Of a DNA stretch of 29,632 bases, positions 7,211 through 15,966 are shown one piece after another. Numbering within the stretch: position 1 is the stretch's first letter; the number at the start of each line of letters is the position of its first letter. Where the stretch lies: positions 1 through 29,632 of the IMG/VR virus record IMGVR_UViG_3300030329_000259; one strand, 5' to 3'. Below the pieces are notes generated by a model. That model saw nothing but the letters and a program-made list of their open reading frames with translations. It searched no databases and was not told where the DNA came from. The DNA is from a virus. Both the position numbers and the translations under genes were made by a program.

Positions 7211-8034
7211 TATACTATTATTTCATAAAGATTTAACGTAGCACTCCAACTTATATCCATATTCGCTGCTCCTGTTACTGACAAGTGCATATCATTTGTA
7301 GAATCAAAAAATAAAGCAGTTGTCCAACCTGTTACTGTTCCAAAACTTCCTAATGTTGCTACACTTTCGTTTGATACTTTTAGATATACTATTCCTGTTG
7401 CTCTTAAAAATATTCTATCATTAGGATTACCACCTGCTGTACCACCTGTTCTTACTCCTAATACATTTGCTTCAAAGCCCTGAAAAGAACTTGTAGAACT
7501 TCTTGCTATAATTGTATCAGAACTACTGTTATTGACTTTTAAATTAGTTTGTGTAGCGTTTGTAGTCGTTCCTGATAGACTTACTACTGAACTTTGACCA
7601 TAACCCTTACCAACACCATTAAAAGCCCCACCACCAATTACTACTTCTCCATCTCTTTGTGCTATACCATAGTTGCCTAATACTGTTGCATTGTTTACGC
7701 CATTTGATACTTCATTGTTGTCACCTATTAGTATATTGTTTCTAGATATTCCTTTTACTATATTATTTTCACCCATAATAATAGTATTAGTTGTACCTGT
7801 TTCTGCTGTATTGTTTTTACCTTTTATAAAATTATCTACATTATCTGCACTTGTAATTATAGAGTTATTTAACCTAAAAGCAGTACAAGAACGAGAATCA
7901 GAATTGTATGTGTACCCATACGCTTCACATTGTACTTGATTAGGTATAATATCATTTGTACCATCAGTAAAAATAACTTCACCCTGTCTAGTTGTTTGCT
8001 TTGGTTTTACGCTAAATCCTTTTTTAAATTCCAT
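7210..8034 (-). CDS. Tail fibre-like protein with YadA-head-like repeats
   Basis: A 274-residue protein. Residues about 55-135 carry Asn/Gly/Ile-rich repeats (NNSIITSADN, NNTAETGTTNTIIMGENN, ISRNNILIGDNN, GVNNATVLGN) resembling the left-handed beta-roll of trimeric adhesin heads. A Ser/Thr-rich stretch and a beta-rich end (about 205-274) follow. The N-terminal piece contains a Cys pair (VQCEAYGYTY, SRSCTAF). Such trimers commonly form phage fibres touching the host. TAATG junctions on both sides place it in the tail operon directly after the large tail-tip protein. Confidence 0.65.
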   Translation of the reverse strand: MEFKKGFSVKPKQTTRQGEVIFTDGTNDIIPNQVQCEAYGYTYNSDSRSCTAFRLNNSIITSADNVDNFIKGKNNTAETGTTNTIIMGENNIVKGISRNNILIGDNNEVSNGVNNATVLGNYGIAQRDGEVVIGGGAFNGVGKGYGQSSVVSLSGTTTNATQTNLKVNNSSSDTIIARSSTSSFQGFEANVLGVRTGGTAGGNPNDRIFLRATGIVYLKVSNESVATLGSFGTVTGWTTALFFDSTNDMHLSVTGAANMDISWSATLNLYEIIV

Positions 8035-10787
8035 TATGGTATAAGTATAAATTCAACTGTTGCTAAGTCGTTTGGTTTATAATCTATTCTATTCACTCTA
8101 AATACTCTATTCTTTAACATAACCTTATCACTAAACTTAAATGTGTTTATATCTGCTGCATTTAGATTTACTTTTATTGTCATTATTCTAGTATCAGCAT
8201 TGTATAATTCATTATAATATGGTGACCAATAAGTATTATAAAGATTATCTACTACTGTTGGACTTAATGGGTTTATATACTGACATTCTCCATAATTTAA
8301 GTCAGTTGTTGTTCCTGCTACAATAGGTATAGAAGATAAATGACTTGCTTGTAAGAATTGTGTTATATTCTCACTTGTACCACCATTTTGTGCAGGTACA
8401 TAAAAAGTTATATTACTAACAACATCATTTATATGTAGTATTCTAGGCTCATTATCAAAACCTTCAGTAGTTCCATCATCATTCATAGAATAAACAACAG
8501 GTACTATAAAACTTGTAAATTGTGGCGCAATAGGTCTTACTATTGTTGCTGCAAAAGGTTCTGCTGTTATTTCTTTTGTGCCTTCAAATAAAGTAGGCAA
8601 ACCTGTTGCTGATGTAGAAGCATCAAATTTGTGAGACCCATATAAGAAGCCATTAGTAGCATTTTTATATACATTAAAGTTATAATCGTTATCATCTTCT
8701 AAAAACTTAAATATAGTTTCTTTATTTAAGTCTACAAGTGGTGTTAACTTCATTTCTGATACATCTATCTTATTTGTCCAATCGTGTTGTATGCTTCTTG
8801 CTGCTAAGTTAGTACCTGCTGTATTAGAAACAAATACATCTGCATAAGGCTCTATTATAATGTTATTAGGGTTGTCAGGGTCAGGCATTGTAACTAAATT
8901 AAACATATTAATTAATCCTTTTAGAAAATCATATTGACCTAAGTCACCCCTTAAAGTGTGTAATAATGTAGCATTAGCAATAACAGTAGATGATACAGTA
9001 CCATAAACGTGTGTACCAAAAGCAACAACATTATCTTGTTTTACAGTATTAGTTTGGTCTGCTTTAAATCTACAAGACAAAGTTTGTCCTGTATTTATTG
9101 TAGTAGATATGAAACCTGTATAATTAACTTGGTCACTTGTTTGACCTGTAAATGTTTGCTGATTCATAACCCCATCACTAGAAGAAAACCATTCTATAGT
9201 AACATTAGTAGTTGCTCCTGTAAACAATAATCTTATATCATAAGATATATTATAAGTAGTGTTGTCTTGTACTGCTGTAAATACACTTGTACCTGTATTA
9301 AAACCTGCATTACTTGTCCAAGTAAAGTTAGGTGAAAAAGGATTATCGTGTGGAAACAATACAGCCCCATAACTACCATTAGGAGCAAAGTTATCTGCAT
9401 CGCTACTTTTTGCAACACTTTCTCCTGCTGTATTAAAGTCGTTAGGAGCATTACCTTCACCCCAATTAAAGTCCATAAATAAAGTACCAAAGTTTGCAGT
9501 ATCAAAAAAGTCTGAACTATATGTAAATTCAGTATCTGCAAATATCTTATCTATTAAATACTTAATTTTTATAAATGGTCTAAATGCTTGTTCTAATGCA
9601 GTCAATTCAGGATTACCTATTGTAGCATTATTACCTGTAGACCCATTTGCTAATAGTATTTGCCCTGTCCAATCTACAAAAGGGTATTTAAGTACGTTTG
9701 TATTTGTTAAGTTACCTATTGCTGAACTATAAGCGAAAGAATTAGTAGAAGATAATGGTGTTGATAAAGTAATACCTGTTGTATTTACCCAACTATTTTT
9801 GATGTTGTCTTTGTCATAGTCGTGGTCTAATTCACTAAAATCTAAGTCTTTAAAGGTCTTGTCTTTTAACACATCTGCTAAAGCAACAACCTCTGAATAT
9901 AGATTAACATTGTAACTAATCTCACCATTTTTATCACTTACGTCTATTAGTCTTAAAAATCCTTCAAATAATATATATCCATCTTGCTTTAATATACATT
10001 GTGTTTTAACATAAGGATTAAATACTATACCATCATCAGTACGTGTTATTTCAAAGATATTATCAAATATTTTATTATTTCTTTTTGTAGCAGGTAGATT
10101 AAATGCCTTAGAATAAGATTGTACCTTTTCTGCTACGTTTTTAAATTCATCTACACTTAATGTAAGTGGTATATCTTCCATTTCATATAAATCTACAATT
10201 ACTTCACCTGTTGACAAATCACTTATTGTTTCGCTAGGTCTTTGTACTTTAGGTATAATAGATATAGAACTTATGGCTAACACCCCCCCTGTATCAAAAT
10301 CAAATAAAATAGTATCACTTGTAGAATTAGCAGTAAATGTTGCTGTTATTGTGCCTGATGGTGAATTATATACTGTAGAACTTTGTAATACTGTTCCTGT
10401 ATAAAGTCGTATCGTAAATGTTCCTGTTGTGCTTGTGCCTACAACTATAGTTACTTCGTAAGTTGTACCTACTGTAAGATTTGATAGTTTTTGTATTACT
10501 CCTGTACCTGCATTTGTTGATGGTGTAAATACTAAAGAACCTGATATTTCAGCAGGTATACTAGAAACTGTATTTCTATATCTTGCCCAAGTATTAACAG
10601 CAATAGAACTGTAATTGTCTATAGCGTCTTGCATTACAAGACTAGGACTTGCTGAAGAAACAAAACTAGAAGAAACATTTAAACCACCAAAACTTAAACC
10701 ATCTATTAAGAATTGATTAGGATTATTGCTAATAGCATTGCTGCTACCATTATAACTTTGTGGAAATACTATTAATTGTACTGACAT
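8034..10787 (-). CDS. Large tail-tip / baseplate protein
   Basis: A 917-residue protein and the largest gene here. The core at about 195-330 (IPLTLSVDEFKNVAEKVQ, SYSKAFNLPATKRNN, YILFEGFLRLIDV, YNVNLYSEVVALADVLKDK) matches tail-tip proteins of Bacteroidota siphoviruses by remembered pattern. Two jelly-roll-like beta-sandwich modules seem inserted, at about 80-180 (LTVGTTYEVTIVV, TITATFTANS) and 480-600 (DNTTYNISYDIRL, NVTIEWFSSSDG), both resembling carbohydrate-binding modules. The C-terminus (NTFKFSDKVMLKNRVFRVNRI) looks like a compact OB-type end. It probably forms the tail hub and may contact host glycans. TAATG-coupled on both sides. Confidence 0.7.
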   Translation of the reverse strand: MSVQLIVFPQSYNGSSNAISNNPNQFLIDGLSFGGLNVSSSFVSSASPSLVMQDAIDNYSSIAVNTWARYRNTVSSIPAEISGSLVFTPSTNAGTGVIQKLSNLTVGTTYEVTIVVGTSTTGTFTIRLYTGTVLQSSTVYNSPSGTITATFTANSTSDTILFDFDTGGVLAISSISIIPKVQRPSETISDLSTGEVIVDLYEMEDIPLTLSVDEFKNVAEKVQSYSKAFNLPATKRNNKIFDNIFEITRTDDGIVFNPYVKTQCILKQDGYILFEGFLRLIDVSDKNGEISYNVNLYSEVVALADVLKDKTFKDLDFSELDHDYDKDNIKNSWVNTTGITLSTPLSSTNSFAYSSAIGNLTNTNVLKYPFVDWTGQILLANGSTGNNATIGNPELTALEQAFRPFIKIKYLIDKIFADTEFTYSSDFFDTANFGTLFMDFNWGEGNAPNDFNTAGESVAKSSDADNFAPNGSYGAVLFPHDNPFSPNFTWTSNAGFNTGTSVFTAVQDNTTYNISYDIRLLFTGATTNVTIEWFSSSDGVMNQQTFTGQTSDQVNYTGFISTTINTGQTLSCRFKADQTNTVKQDNVVAFGTHVYGTVSSTVIANATLLHTLRGDLGQYDFLKGLINMFNLVTMPDPDNPNNIIIEPYADVFVSNTAGTNLAARSIQHDWTNKIDVSEMKLTPLVDLNKETIFKFLEDDNDYNFNVYKNATNGFLYGSHKFDASTSATGLPTLFEGTKEITAEPFAATIVRPIAPQFTSFIVPVVYSMNDDGTTEGFDNEPRILHINDVVSNITFYVPAQNGGTSENITQFLQASHLSSIPIVAGTTTDLNYGECQYINPLSPTVVDNLYNTYWSPYYNELYNADTRIMTIKVNLNAADINTFKFSDKVMLKNRVFRVNRIDYKPNDLATVEFILIP

Positions 10788-12199
10788 TATATTGCTTGTG
10801 TTCTTAGTGTTTTAGTTTTTTCTACTTCAAAAGTATATTGTATTAATTTATCATTTGCAATAGTTTTTCTTGTATAACTTGATGTTGTAAGTCTTACAGG
10901 TGTTACAAATTGATTTAATGCAAATCCTGTTTCGTCATTTAATCCTGATTGTCCTTTTAAAATATATACTTCAGGACTATTTATTAATTCCTCTAACCAT
11001 ATAGACTCTGACTCAGTAATATAGTCAGTATTCATACTTATTCTTTCAGTAGAATTTACTCTGAATGTTTTTTTACCACCTTTAAAAGAATCTATCCTAT
11101 ATTTACTTTCATTCCAAGTACCCTCTAACTGATTATATGTAGTACCCTGTGTAGTTATACTTTTAGTAGACTTTTTAGTAAAGGTGTAATAATCCCACAC
11201 ACCATATTGATTTAACCAACATAATCTTACACTTTCATAACCTTTTAAGTCAGGACAGTTTACCTTTATAGTATAAGATGACGCTATTTGTGTAGGCGCA
11301 CTAGTAAAAACTTGTATACCTATTTCACCCCCCTGTATAGTACCTGCTGTCACTAACGCTTTAAAAGCAGCACTCCAATTTCTTAGATTACCTGGAAAAC
11401 AACCAAAGTACAATACATTCATACCTATATAAGCATTAAAAACATCATAAGCCCCATTTGCTGTAGTTCTATCTATTTGGTCAGTACCTATTGTAACCCC
11501 TGCACTATTCTTATAGGTTAAAGTAATATAAGATATATCACTTAATTGGTCATTAAACGCTTTTGGAGTAAACATAGCAACAGTACCATAATCTTCTACA
11601 TTAGCATATTGTATAGTAGGAGCATTACTTAAAAATTTATCTTTACTGTTTGTTAATAAAAAATCATCACTCATATCAAATCCAAAATTAGCCCCTGATA
11701 CATCTAATATGTCTGCATAAGTCAAATAACCATTAAATATTTGAAACAAATTACTATTTACTGCTTCTACCTGTACCAACTCATTAGTAGTTGTATCAAA
11801 GTATTCAGTTTTAAATTGTATCACTAAATATCTCATTAGATTTACATTACCTGAAAACTTGTCTATTAAGTGTAATGGGTGTCTTTTATCATCAGTAGTA
11901 GTTTCATCTTTATATGTACTATTTATTCTAGCCATATTATCAGCACTTACATAATTCTCTATTACTGAACGTAAGTTAAATATACCTACTCCTGCATTGT
12001 TAGGTGTAGTCTTAAATTTACCTACAACATCATCTGCTACTGCTGTGTTAGGAGCAAAGGTATTACTAATATGTACTTCTGCTTGAAACTTTACCCTAGT
12101 TTTTGTTGATACTATATTGCTGTTTGAAACCACAAATATAACATCTTGTCCTACAGGTGTTTGTGTATATAGTGGTTTTTGTTCTATTATTGTCGCCAT
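10787..12199 (-). CDS. Putative tail-tip structural protein
   Basis: A 470-residue beta-rich protein. Recognisable segments are the N-terminal VGQDVIFVVSN, AGVGIFNLRSVIENYV, then RYLVIQFKTEYFD, the central GYESVRLCWLNQYGVWDYYTF, and the C-terminal ESIWLEELINSPEVYI and LIQYTFEVEKTKTLRTQ. This pattern recurs in Bacteroidota-phage tail modules next to the large tail-tip protein, and it may play the distal-tail (Dit) role. It is TAATG-coupled to the completion protein before it and to the 917-residue gene after it. Exact position in the tail is inferred. Confidence 0.65.
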   Translation of the reverse strand: MATIIEQKPLYTQTPVGQDVIFVVSNSNIVSTKTRVKFQAEVHISNTFAPNTAVADDVVGKFKTTPNNAGVGIFNLRSVIENYVSADNMARINSTYKDETTTDDKRHPLHLIDKFSGNVNLMRYLVIQFKTEYFDTTTNELVQVEAVNSNLFQIFNGYLTYADILDVSGANFGFDMSDDFLLTNSKDKFLSNAPTIQYANVEDYGTVAMFTPKAFNDQLSDISYITLTYKNSAGVTIGTDQIDRTTANGAYDVFNAYIGMNVLYFGCFPGNLRNWSAAFKALVTAGTIQGGEIGIQVFTSAPTQIASSYTIKVNCPDLKGYESVRLCWLNQYGVWDYYTFTKKSTKSITTQGTTYNQLEGTWNESKYRIDSFKGGKKTFRVNSTERISMNTDYITESESIWLEELINSPEVYILKGQSGLNDETGFALNQFVTPVRLTTSSYTRKTIANDKLIQYTFEVEKTKTLRTQAI

Positions 12200-12786
12200 T
12201 AGCCTACTGTTATTTTATATGTTTTTAAACTGTCTAATATATCTTCTTTTAATTCTTTAGCCATATCTTGCCCAAAGTCTTGCATTCCTAACATTAAAGA
12301 TTTTTGAAAGAAACTAATTCCGTGTATTCCTTTAATCCATAATACTCTCATTATTGCAGTTCTTAATCCTGCTGTAGTCATAAATTGCCCACCTTCACTT
12401 CTTGGCTGTAAACCTTTTTTTCTAATAAAAGACCCTATACCTTTTCTCATTCCACCTTTTTTACCTGTACCTGTACCAAACTTATAAGGACTATCTTTTC
12501 TTTTTCCTTCCCAAGTTATATACCATCTACGACCACCCCAAGTTCCTTTATGGTCACCTGACTTAATAGTACCTCCCGCTCCTTTTACTCCCTTATCTAC
12601 ATACGTTCCATAATCTACCATAGAAAATTCTACACTAAACCCACTTTCATTTTTAACTACATTAAACTTTATAGATTGTTCTAATTTACCACCTCCTTTA
12701 CCTGCTACTTGTAAATTTCTTTTTGCATTAGCAACTATTTCTGCTCCAAAAGAGTTTAAGTATCTTTCTATATTGTCGGTATTCAT
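12199..12786 (-). CDS. Putative tail completion / neck protein (HK97 gp10-like)
   Basis: A 195-residue basic protein. The segment VEFSMVDYGTYVDKGVKGAGG matches the hallmark of HK97 gp10-type connector proteins, where a strand leads into YGxYVDxGxxG. A Gly/Lys-rich middle with several Trp (TWGGRRWYITWEGKRK) and a C-terminal amphipathic helix (DMAKELKEDILDSLKTY) follow. Such proteins finish the tail or join it to the head. It lies between the 149-residue structural gene and the large tail-tip genes, with TAATG junctions on both sides. Confidence 0.65.
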   Translation of the reverse strand: MNTDNIERYLNSFGAEIVANAKRNLQVAGKGGGKLEQSIKFNVVKNESGFSVEFSMVDYGTYVDKGVKGAGGTIKSGDHKGTWGGRRWYITWEGKRKDSPYKFGTGTGKKGGMRKGIGSFIRKKGLQPRSEGGQFMTTAGLRTAIMRVLWIKGIHGISFFQKSLMLGMQDFGQDMAKELKEDILDSLKTYKITVG

Positions 12787-13235
12787 TATACAAGACCTGC
12801 AAATATTTCTACTTGTACATCAGTTGTTGCTGATGGTCTAACTTGTACTGTTACTAAGTCTTCTAATGTAGGGAAAGCAGGTGTTGTGTCTTCTTCTGCT
12901 ATTGCTACATTTTCTGCTTGAAATAATACGTGTGAGCCACCTGCTCTTACAGTTACCTGATAGTTAGTGTTAGTAGTTACAAATGCTACTATAACATCTT
13001 GGTCAGTACTAAGATTGCTAATACGAAAGTATTTACAATTTTCTACATCTAATGCTCCTGCTGCTCCATGTGGTGTAGAATTAAATACTGCTACTGTTGT
13101 AGTGTTTGAATGCGCACAAGTTAATATACGTTCAAATACATCTACTACTCCTGTAGTTGTTAATGTGTTTGATGAACCTCTAACTGCTCCATTTAAAGTT
13201 ACTGTTTCGGTTATTGTTGTTACTAAATCCGCCAT
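12786..13235 (-). CDS. Putative virion structural protein
   Basis: A 149-residue Thr/Val-rich beta protein: ITETVTLNGAVRGSSNTL, a central FERILTCAHSNTTTVAVF, YFRISNLSTDQDVIVAFV, then VRAGGSHVLFQAENVAIAEE and a closing VQVRPSATTDVQVEIF. Phages carry similar small beta-sandwich structural proteins, but I cannot name the family firmly. It is in the tail gene string and shares TAATG with the completion protein. It could be a minor tail or decoration protein; the tail-tube role is better filled by the gene at 2097-2663. Confidence 0.6.
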   Translation of the reverse strand: MADLVTTITETVTLNGAVRGSSNTLTTTGVVDVFERILTCAHSNTTTVAVFNSTPHGAAGALDVENCKYFRISNLSTDQDVIVAFVTTNTNYQVTVRAGGSHVLFQAENVAIAEEDTTPAFPTLEDLVTVQVRPSATTDVQVEIFAGLV

Positions 13236-13237
13236 AA

Positions 13238-13303
13238 TTATAATTTTATTGTTATTTTAAAAAATCCTATTTCTATTCTATATTTGCCTATCTTAAATTT
13301 CAT
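13238..13303 (-). CDS. Tiny TAATG-coupled ORF (21 residues)
   Basis: ATG at 13303 overlaps the TAA of the tail-terminator-like gene (TAATG, the standard junction here), and the stop at 13238 is two bases before the next ATG. The ORF thus fills the gap exactly. The peptide begins MKFKIGKYRIEIGFF and alternates basic and hydrophobic residues. It may be a real micropeptide or only a translational bridge keeping ribosomes on the mRNA. Confidence 0.35.
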   Translation of the reverse strand: MKFKIGKYRIEIGFFKITIKL

Positions 13304-13830
13304 TACTCACCTGCTCCTCCACTTGATGCAGGTATTATACAAGCATCAAAGTCATTTTGCACTAATATTCCTAAACTAAAAACCCAACCTGTTAATTCAT
13401 TATCAAATCTTTCAGTAAATGGTTCTAGTGTTTGTTGTCCTTGTAAAAAGTATAAAGGGTTATTTACATCACCATCAGTTGATTGATATAAACTATGTCT
13501 AAGCATTGATATTATATCTACTGATATTTGTAAACAATCACTTAACACTTGTTGTTCACTACTTAGTCTTTCTGCTGATTGATAATTTTCAGTTGTCCAA
13601 TCTTTCTTTTCAGTTACTAAGTCACATATAAATATTTGAAAATTATATATTAGACCACTATCTTGTGTTGTTACATTAACAGGATTTATGTGCATAAGAG
13701 CAAACTTTTCCATCTTTTCGAGATTGATGTCGAATATGTCACCTGTTGTAACTGTTGCTATTTGATGATGTTTGTCACCTATATTCTTTAAAGTGTTTAT
13801 TACGTTATTATACGTTTTATTTGCTATCAT
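13303..13830 (-). CDS. Putative tail terminator / minor tail protein
   Basis: A 175-residue protein. It starts with helical MIANKTYNNVINTLKNIGDKH, then a beta/helix core (FALMHINPVNVTTQ, YNFQIFICDLVTEKKDW, LSDCLQISVDIISMLRHSL), and ends with the beta hairpin FDNELTGWVFSLGILVQNDFDACIIP. This helix-sheet-helix layout and size fit tail-terminator proteins, and related proteins sit near the assembly chaperone in Bacteroidota phages. It overlaps the end of the frameshift ORF by 14 bases. The assignment rests on remembered pattern and position. Confidence 0.6.
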   Translation of the reverse strand: MIANKTYNNVINTLKNIGDKHHQIATVTTGDIFDINLEKMEKFALMHINPVNVTTQDSGLIYNFQIFICDLVTEKKDWTTENYQSAERLSSEQQVLSDCLQISVDIISMLRHSLYQSTDGDVNNPLYFLQGQQTLEPFTERFDNELTGWVFSLGILVQNDFDACIIPASSGGAGE

Positions 13831-14074
13831 TTAATTTTACTTTATTTTGTGAATCTAAGTCTGTTTCATAACTTAACCAAGTTAAGCATTCTAACAAACT
13901 TAAATTTGTTATCCTTTCTAAGTTTACTATCTCACCATTTGTCAACCTATACATCACACCGAACCAACCCCACTTTTCTGCGAATGATTGTGTGGTAATA
14001 GTGTCTTCATTTCCTTCAGCATTTCTATCGAAGACAATTGAATACTCTTGTACAATTCGTTGCCTAAACTCCAA
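13817..14074 (-). CDS. Tail assembly chaperone, -1 frame extension (T-like part)
   Basis: An 85-codon reading frame overlapping the end of the 213-residue chaperone gene by 121 bases in the -1 frame. It has no ATG ahead of its conserved part FAEKWGWFGVMYRLTNG, EIVNLERITNLSLLECLTWLSYE, and its only upstream start is a TTG inside the T run. That strongly suggests translation as an extension by -1 frameshifting at 14074-14080, like gpGT of lambda, giving a fusion of about 259 residues (174 + 85). The extended chaperone would bind tape measure and tube subunits during tail assembly. Confidence 0.75.
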   Translation of the reverse strand: MEFRQRIVQEYSIVFDRNAEGNEDTITTQSFAEKWGWFGVMYRLTNGEIVNLERITNLSLLECLTWLSYETDLDSQNKVKLNDSK

Positions 14075-14595
14075 AAAAAAACCAATGCACTTTGCACTTG
14101 CTCTGCTGACATCTTTTTAAATTCTTCTGCTCTCATTCTTATATTACCATCATAGGCTTCAATAGTATATAGATTGTTTTTCTTTTCTACTATTGGTCTA
14201 AACAGTACAGCCATTATCTCAGGCATATTTTGCTCTATACCATTTTTAATAAATGTTTCTATATCTGCATATTCACCTAAAGTAATAGAGTCTAAGTCAG
14301 GGTGAAAACCATACTCCTTACCTTCCAATTCAACTATCTTATTTAAAGAACTACTTTGTTTATCTTGTAAGTCACCTAATCTATCCATAATAACAGCCAC
14401 ATCTCTTATTGATAATTCCTTTATTAACTTCTTAGGAATATTAGACAATGCTGCTATTGTTTCTTCTGCTTCCTTTGTCTTACTGCCTTTTTGTAAATCT
14501 ACGAGTTTAATCCACTTTTCTAAAGTGACGTCTGCCCATTTACTTATTAATTTGTAGTTTTTAGTCTTACCTTCTTTCTTGATTTTGACTTTCAT
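13954..14595 (-). CDS. Tail assembly chaperone, zero-frame form (G-like)
   Basis: A 213-residue, mainly helical protein: KISKWADV-type opening (ISKWADVTLEKWIKLVDLQ), LIKELSIRDVAVIMDRLGDL, LDSITLGEYADIETFIKNG and MPEIMAVLFRP. These follow tail-assembly chaperones of other siphoviruses, where LGEYxDxE and MxAVLxRP recur. Codons 172-175 (Val-Phe-Phe-Trp) are encoded by a run of nine T, where ribosomes can slip into the -1 frame. It is the first gene after terminase and starts two bases after a TCTATTATATA element, so it opens the tail transcript. Confidence 0.75.
   Translation of the reverse strand: MKVKIKKEGKTKNYKLISKWADVTLEKWIKLVDLQKGSKTKEAEETIAALSNIPKKLIKELSIRDVAVIMDRLGDLQDKQSSSLNKIVELEGKEYGFHPDLDSITLGEYADIETFIKNGIEQNMPEIMAVLFRPIVEKKNNLYTIEAYDGNIRMRAEEFKKMSAEQVQSALVFFWSLGNELYKSIQLSSIEMLKEMKTLLPHNHSQKSGVGSV
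14074..14080 (-). promoter_or_regulatory. Programmed -1 frameshift heptamer T TTT TTT
   Basis: In the zero frame the message reads GTT TTT TTT TGG over residues 172-175 of the chaperone, with a run of nine T at 14081-14073. T-TTT-TTT is a canonical X-XXY-YYZ slippery site that allows perfect re-pairing, and a -1 step leads straight into the frame of 13817-14074. Confidence 0.7.
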
Positions 14596-14597
14596 AA

Positions 14598-14627
14598 TAT
14601 ATAATAGAAAAAGTTGATATTTAGTTT
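14598..14627 (-). promoter_or_regulatory. Putative phage late promoter, copy 2
   Basis: TCTATTATATA (14608-14598) on the minus strand, two bases before ATG 14595. The upstream box at the same 11-base distance is degenerate (AAACTAAA, 6 of 8 against CAAATAAA). It lies in the 30-base gap between the terminase and the tail chaperone. Confidence 0.55.
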
Positions 14628-15966
14628 ATTGTACATAATACTTACCAAAGTTGCTGTCTATTTCATAAAACATTCTCATTGCTAATGCATCAGAATAATC
14701 AGGAGAACGTCCTAAAATTGCTTTTACTGTGTCTTTTGGTAATATTTGTAATTTATTATCTTTATCTGCATCTTTAGTTCTTACTTGCTCTAGTTCTTCT
14801 ATAATATGTTGCTTAACATTTACATCAGAACAACTTATGCCTAATTGACCTTTGTTGATTAAGTCTGCAAGTTTATAGTAACATTGTGTTTTTAAGTTTT
14901 GATAATTCTCATTTTTTAAAGCCTTAGAATTATTTACAAATCCTTTACAACGTAAATAGTCTTTTACACCACCACCTACTCCATCTTCATCAACAATTAT
15001 ATTTCTTAAATTAACTTGATTTTCTTGTTGTAATTTCTTAATCTCGTCTACAACGTCATTTACAGCCGATTTAAGCAACGTTCTCACATAAGTAATGTGT
15101 AACCCTTTCCAAAGCATTATAACTGTTCTATCGCTTCCAAAACGTGCTACATCACAAGTTATGTATTTTTCACCATCAACACCTTTTTGACTAAAAAGAC
15201 TTACTATTGAATTATAATCTATTAAATTATCATCATTTACATCATATTCCCAATTACCAAATAATAACCTTTGCTTACTTAATTCATCTAATTCAGATAA
15301 TTGCTTCTCATAATGCTTAGATATATAAGTATTATCTCCTACTAATGATTGAATAAATTTTCTATATGGTTTTAATGTTCCATCTTTAGCAGGTTTATAA
15401 TAAGATGTATATACCCAATTTTTTGCAGGATTACAAGTCATTAACATAGATGGTTTTAAATTGTTCTCATCTAATTTATATCTTAGTCTTGATGCTACTA
15501 TATTTTTTGCTTTTTCAGTTATTTGGTTTGCTTCATCTATAAATGCTGCTGTAATTTCTAATGAACCCAAATTATCAAAGTTAGGGTCTGATGGATATAA
15601 GAATAAGTCTTTTAATATTATTTCTGAACCATTATAAAATGTAATAATATTAGAATGTCCATTAAATGTATAATCTCTCCCTGATTCTAATTTCCAATAT
15701 GCACAAACTTCAAAGAAAGTATTTAATGTTGTCTTTTTAAGTGAATCTAATTTACTTCTACCCATCAAATATCTTGTTTTAGGATAATCTAAACACATTA
15801 TAATTAAATAACTTACTCCTATCCAAGACTTACCACCTCCTGCTGCTCCCCCAAATAATACTTCTTTTGTATCATTATCGAATAAATACTTTAAACATTG
15901 TTTCTGAGTCTGAGTAAATTCAGGTTTAATCTCCAAGATTGATGTTAATTTTGATTCTTTGTTCAT
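14626..15966 (-). CDS. terL: Terminase large subunit
   Basis: A 446-residue DNA-packaging motor. ATPase domain: Walker A GGAAGGGKS at 39-47, Walker B ITAAFIDEA at 138-146 with D144/E145, and coupling motif MTCNP at 176-180. Nuclease domain, RNase H-like: CDVARFGSDR with D272, IIVDEDGVGGG near 324-333, and SPDYSDAL with D426. It pumps DNA into the prohead and cuts concatemers. It overlaps the small-subunit gene by 41 bases, and the tail module follows. Size and all motifs fit an intact, functional terminase. Confidence 0.95.
   Translation of the reverse strand: MNKESKLTSILEIKPEFTQTQKQCLKYLFDNDTKEVLFGGAAGGGKSWIGVSYLIIMCLDYPKTRYLMGRSKLDSLKKTTLNTFFEVCAYWKLESGRDYTFNGHSNIITFYNGSEIILKDLFLYPSDPNFDNLGSLEITAAFIDEANQITEKAKNIVASRLRYKLDENNLKPSMLMTCNPAKNWVYTSYYKPAKDGTLKPYRKFIQSLVGDNTYISKHYEKQLSELDELSKQRLLFGNWEYDVNDDNLIDYNSIVSLFSQKGVDGEKYITCDVARFGSDRTVIMLWKGLHITYVRTLLKSAVNDVVDEIKKLQQENQVNLRNIIVDEDGVGGGVKDYLRCKGFVNNSKALKNENYQNLKTQCYYKLADLINKGQLGISCSDVNVKQHIIEELEQVRTKDADKDNKLQILPKDTVKAILGRSPDYSDALAMRMFYEIDSNFGKYYVQ

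Noticed and set aside
9233-9541. Minus-strand 102-codon ORF inside the tail-tip gene
   Set aside because: Lies wholly within the 917-residue gene in another frame, with low-complexity Leu/Val/Gln composition typical of a shadow.
13954-14074. The 85-codon frame as an independent TTG-started gene
   Set aside because: The TTG lies inside the T run itself and the frame matches a -1 extension; frameshifting explains it better, as in other tail chaperones.
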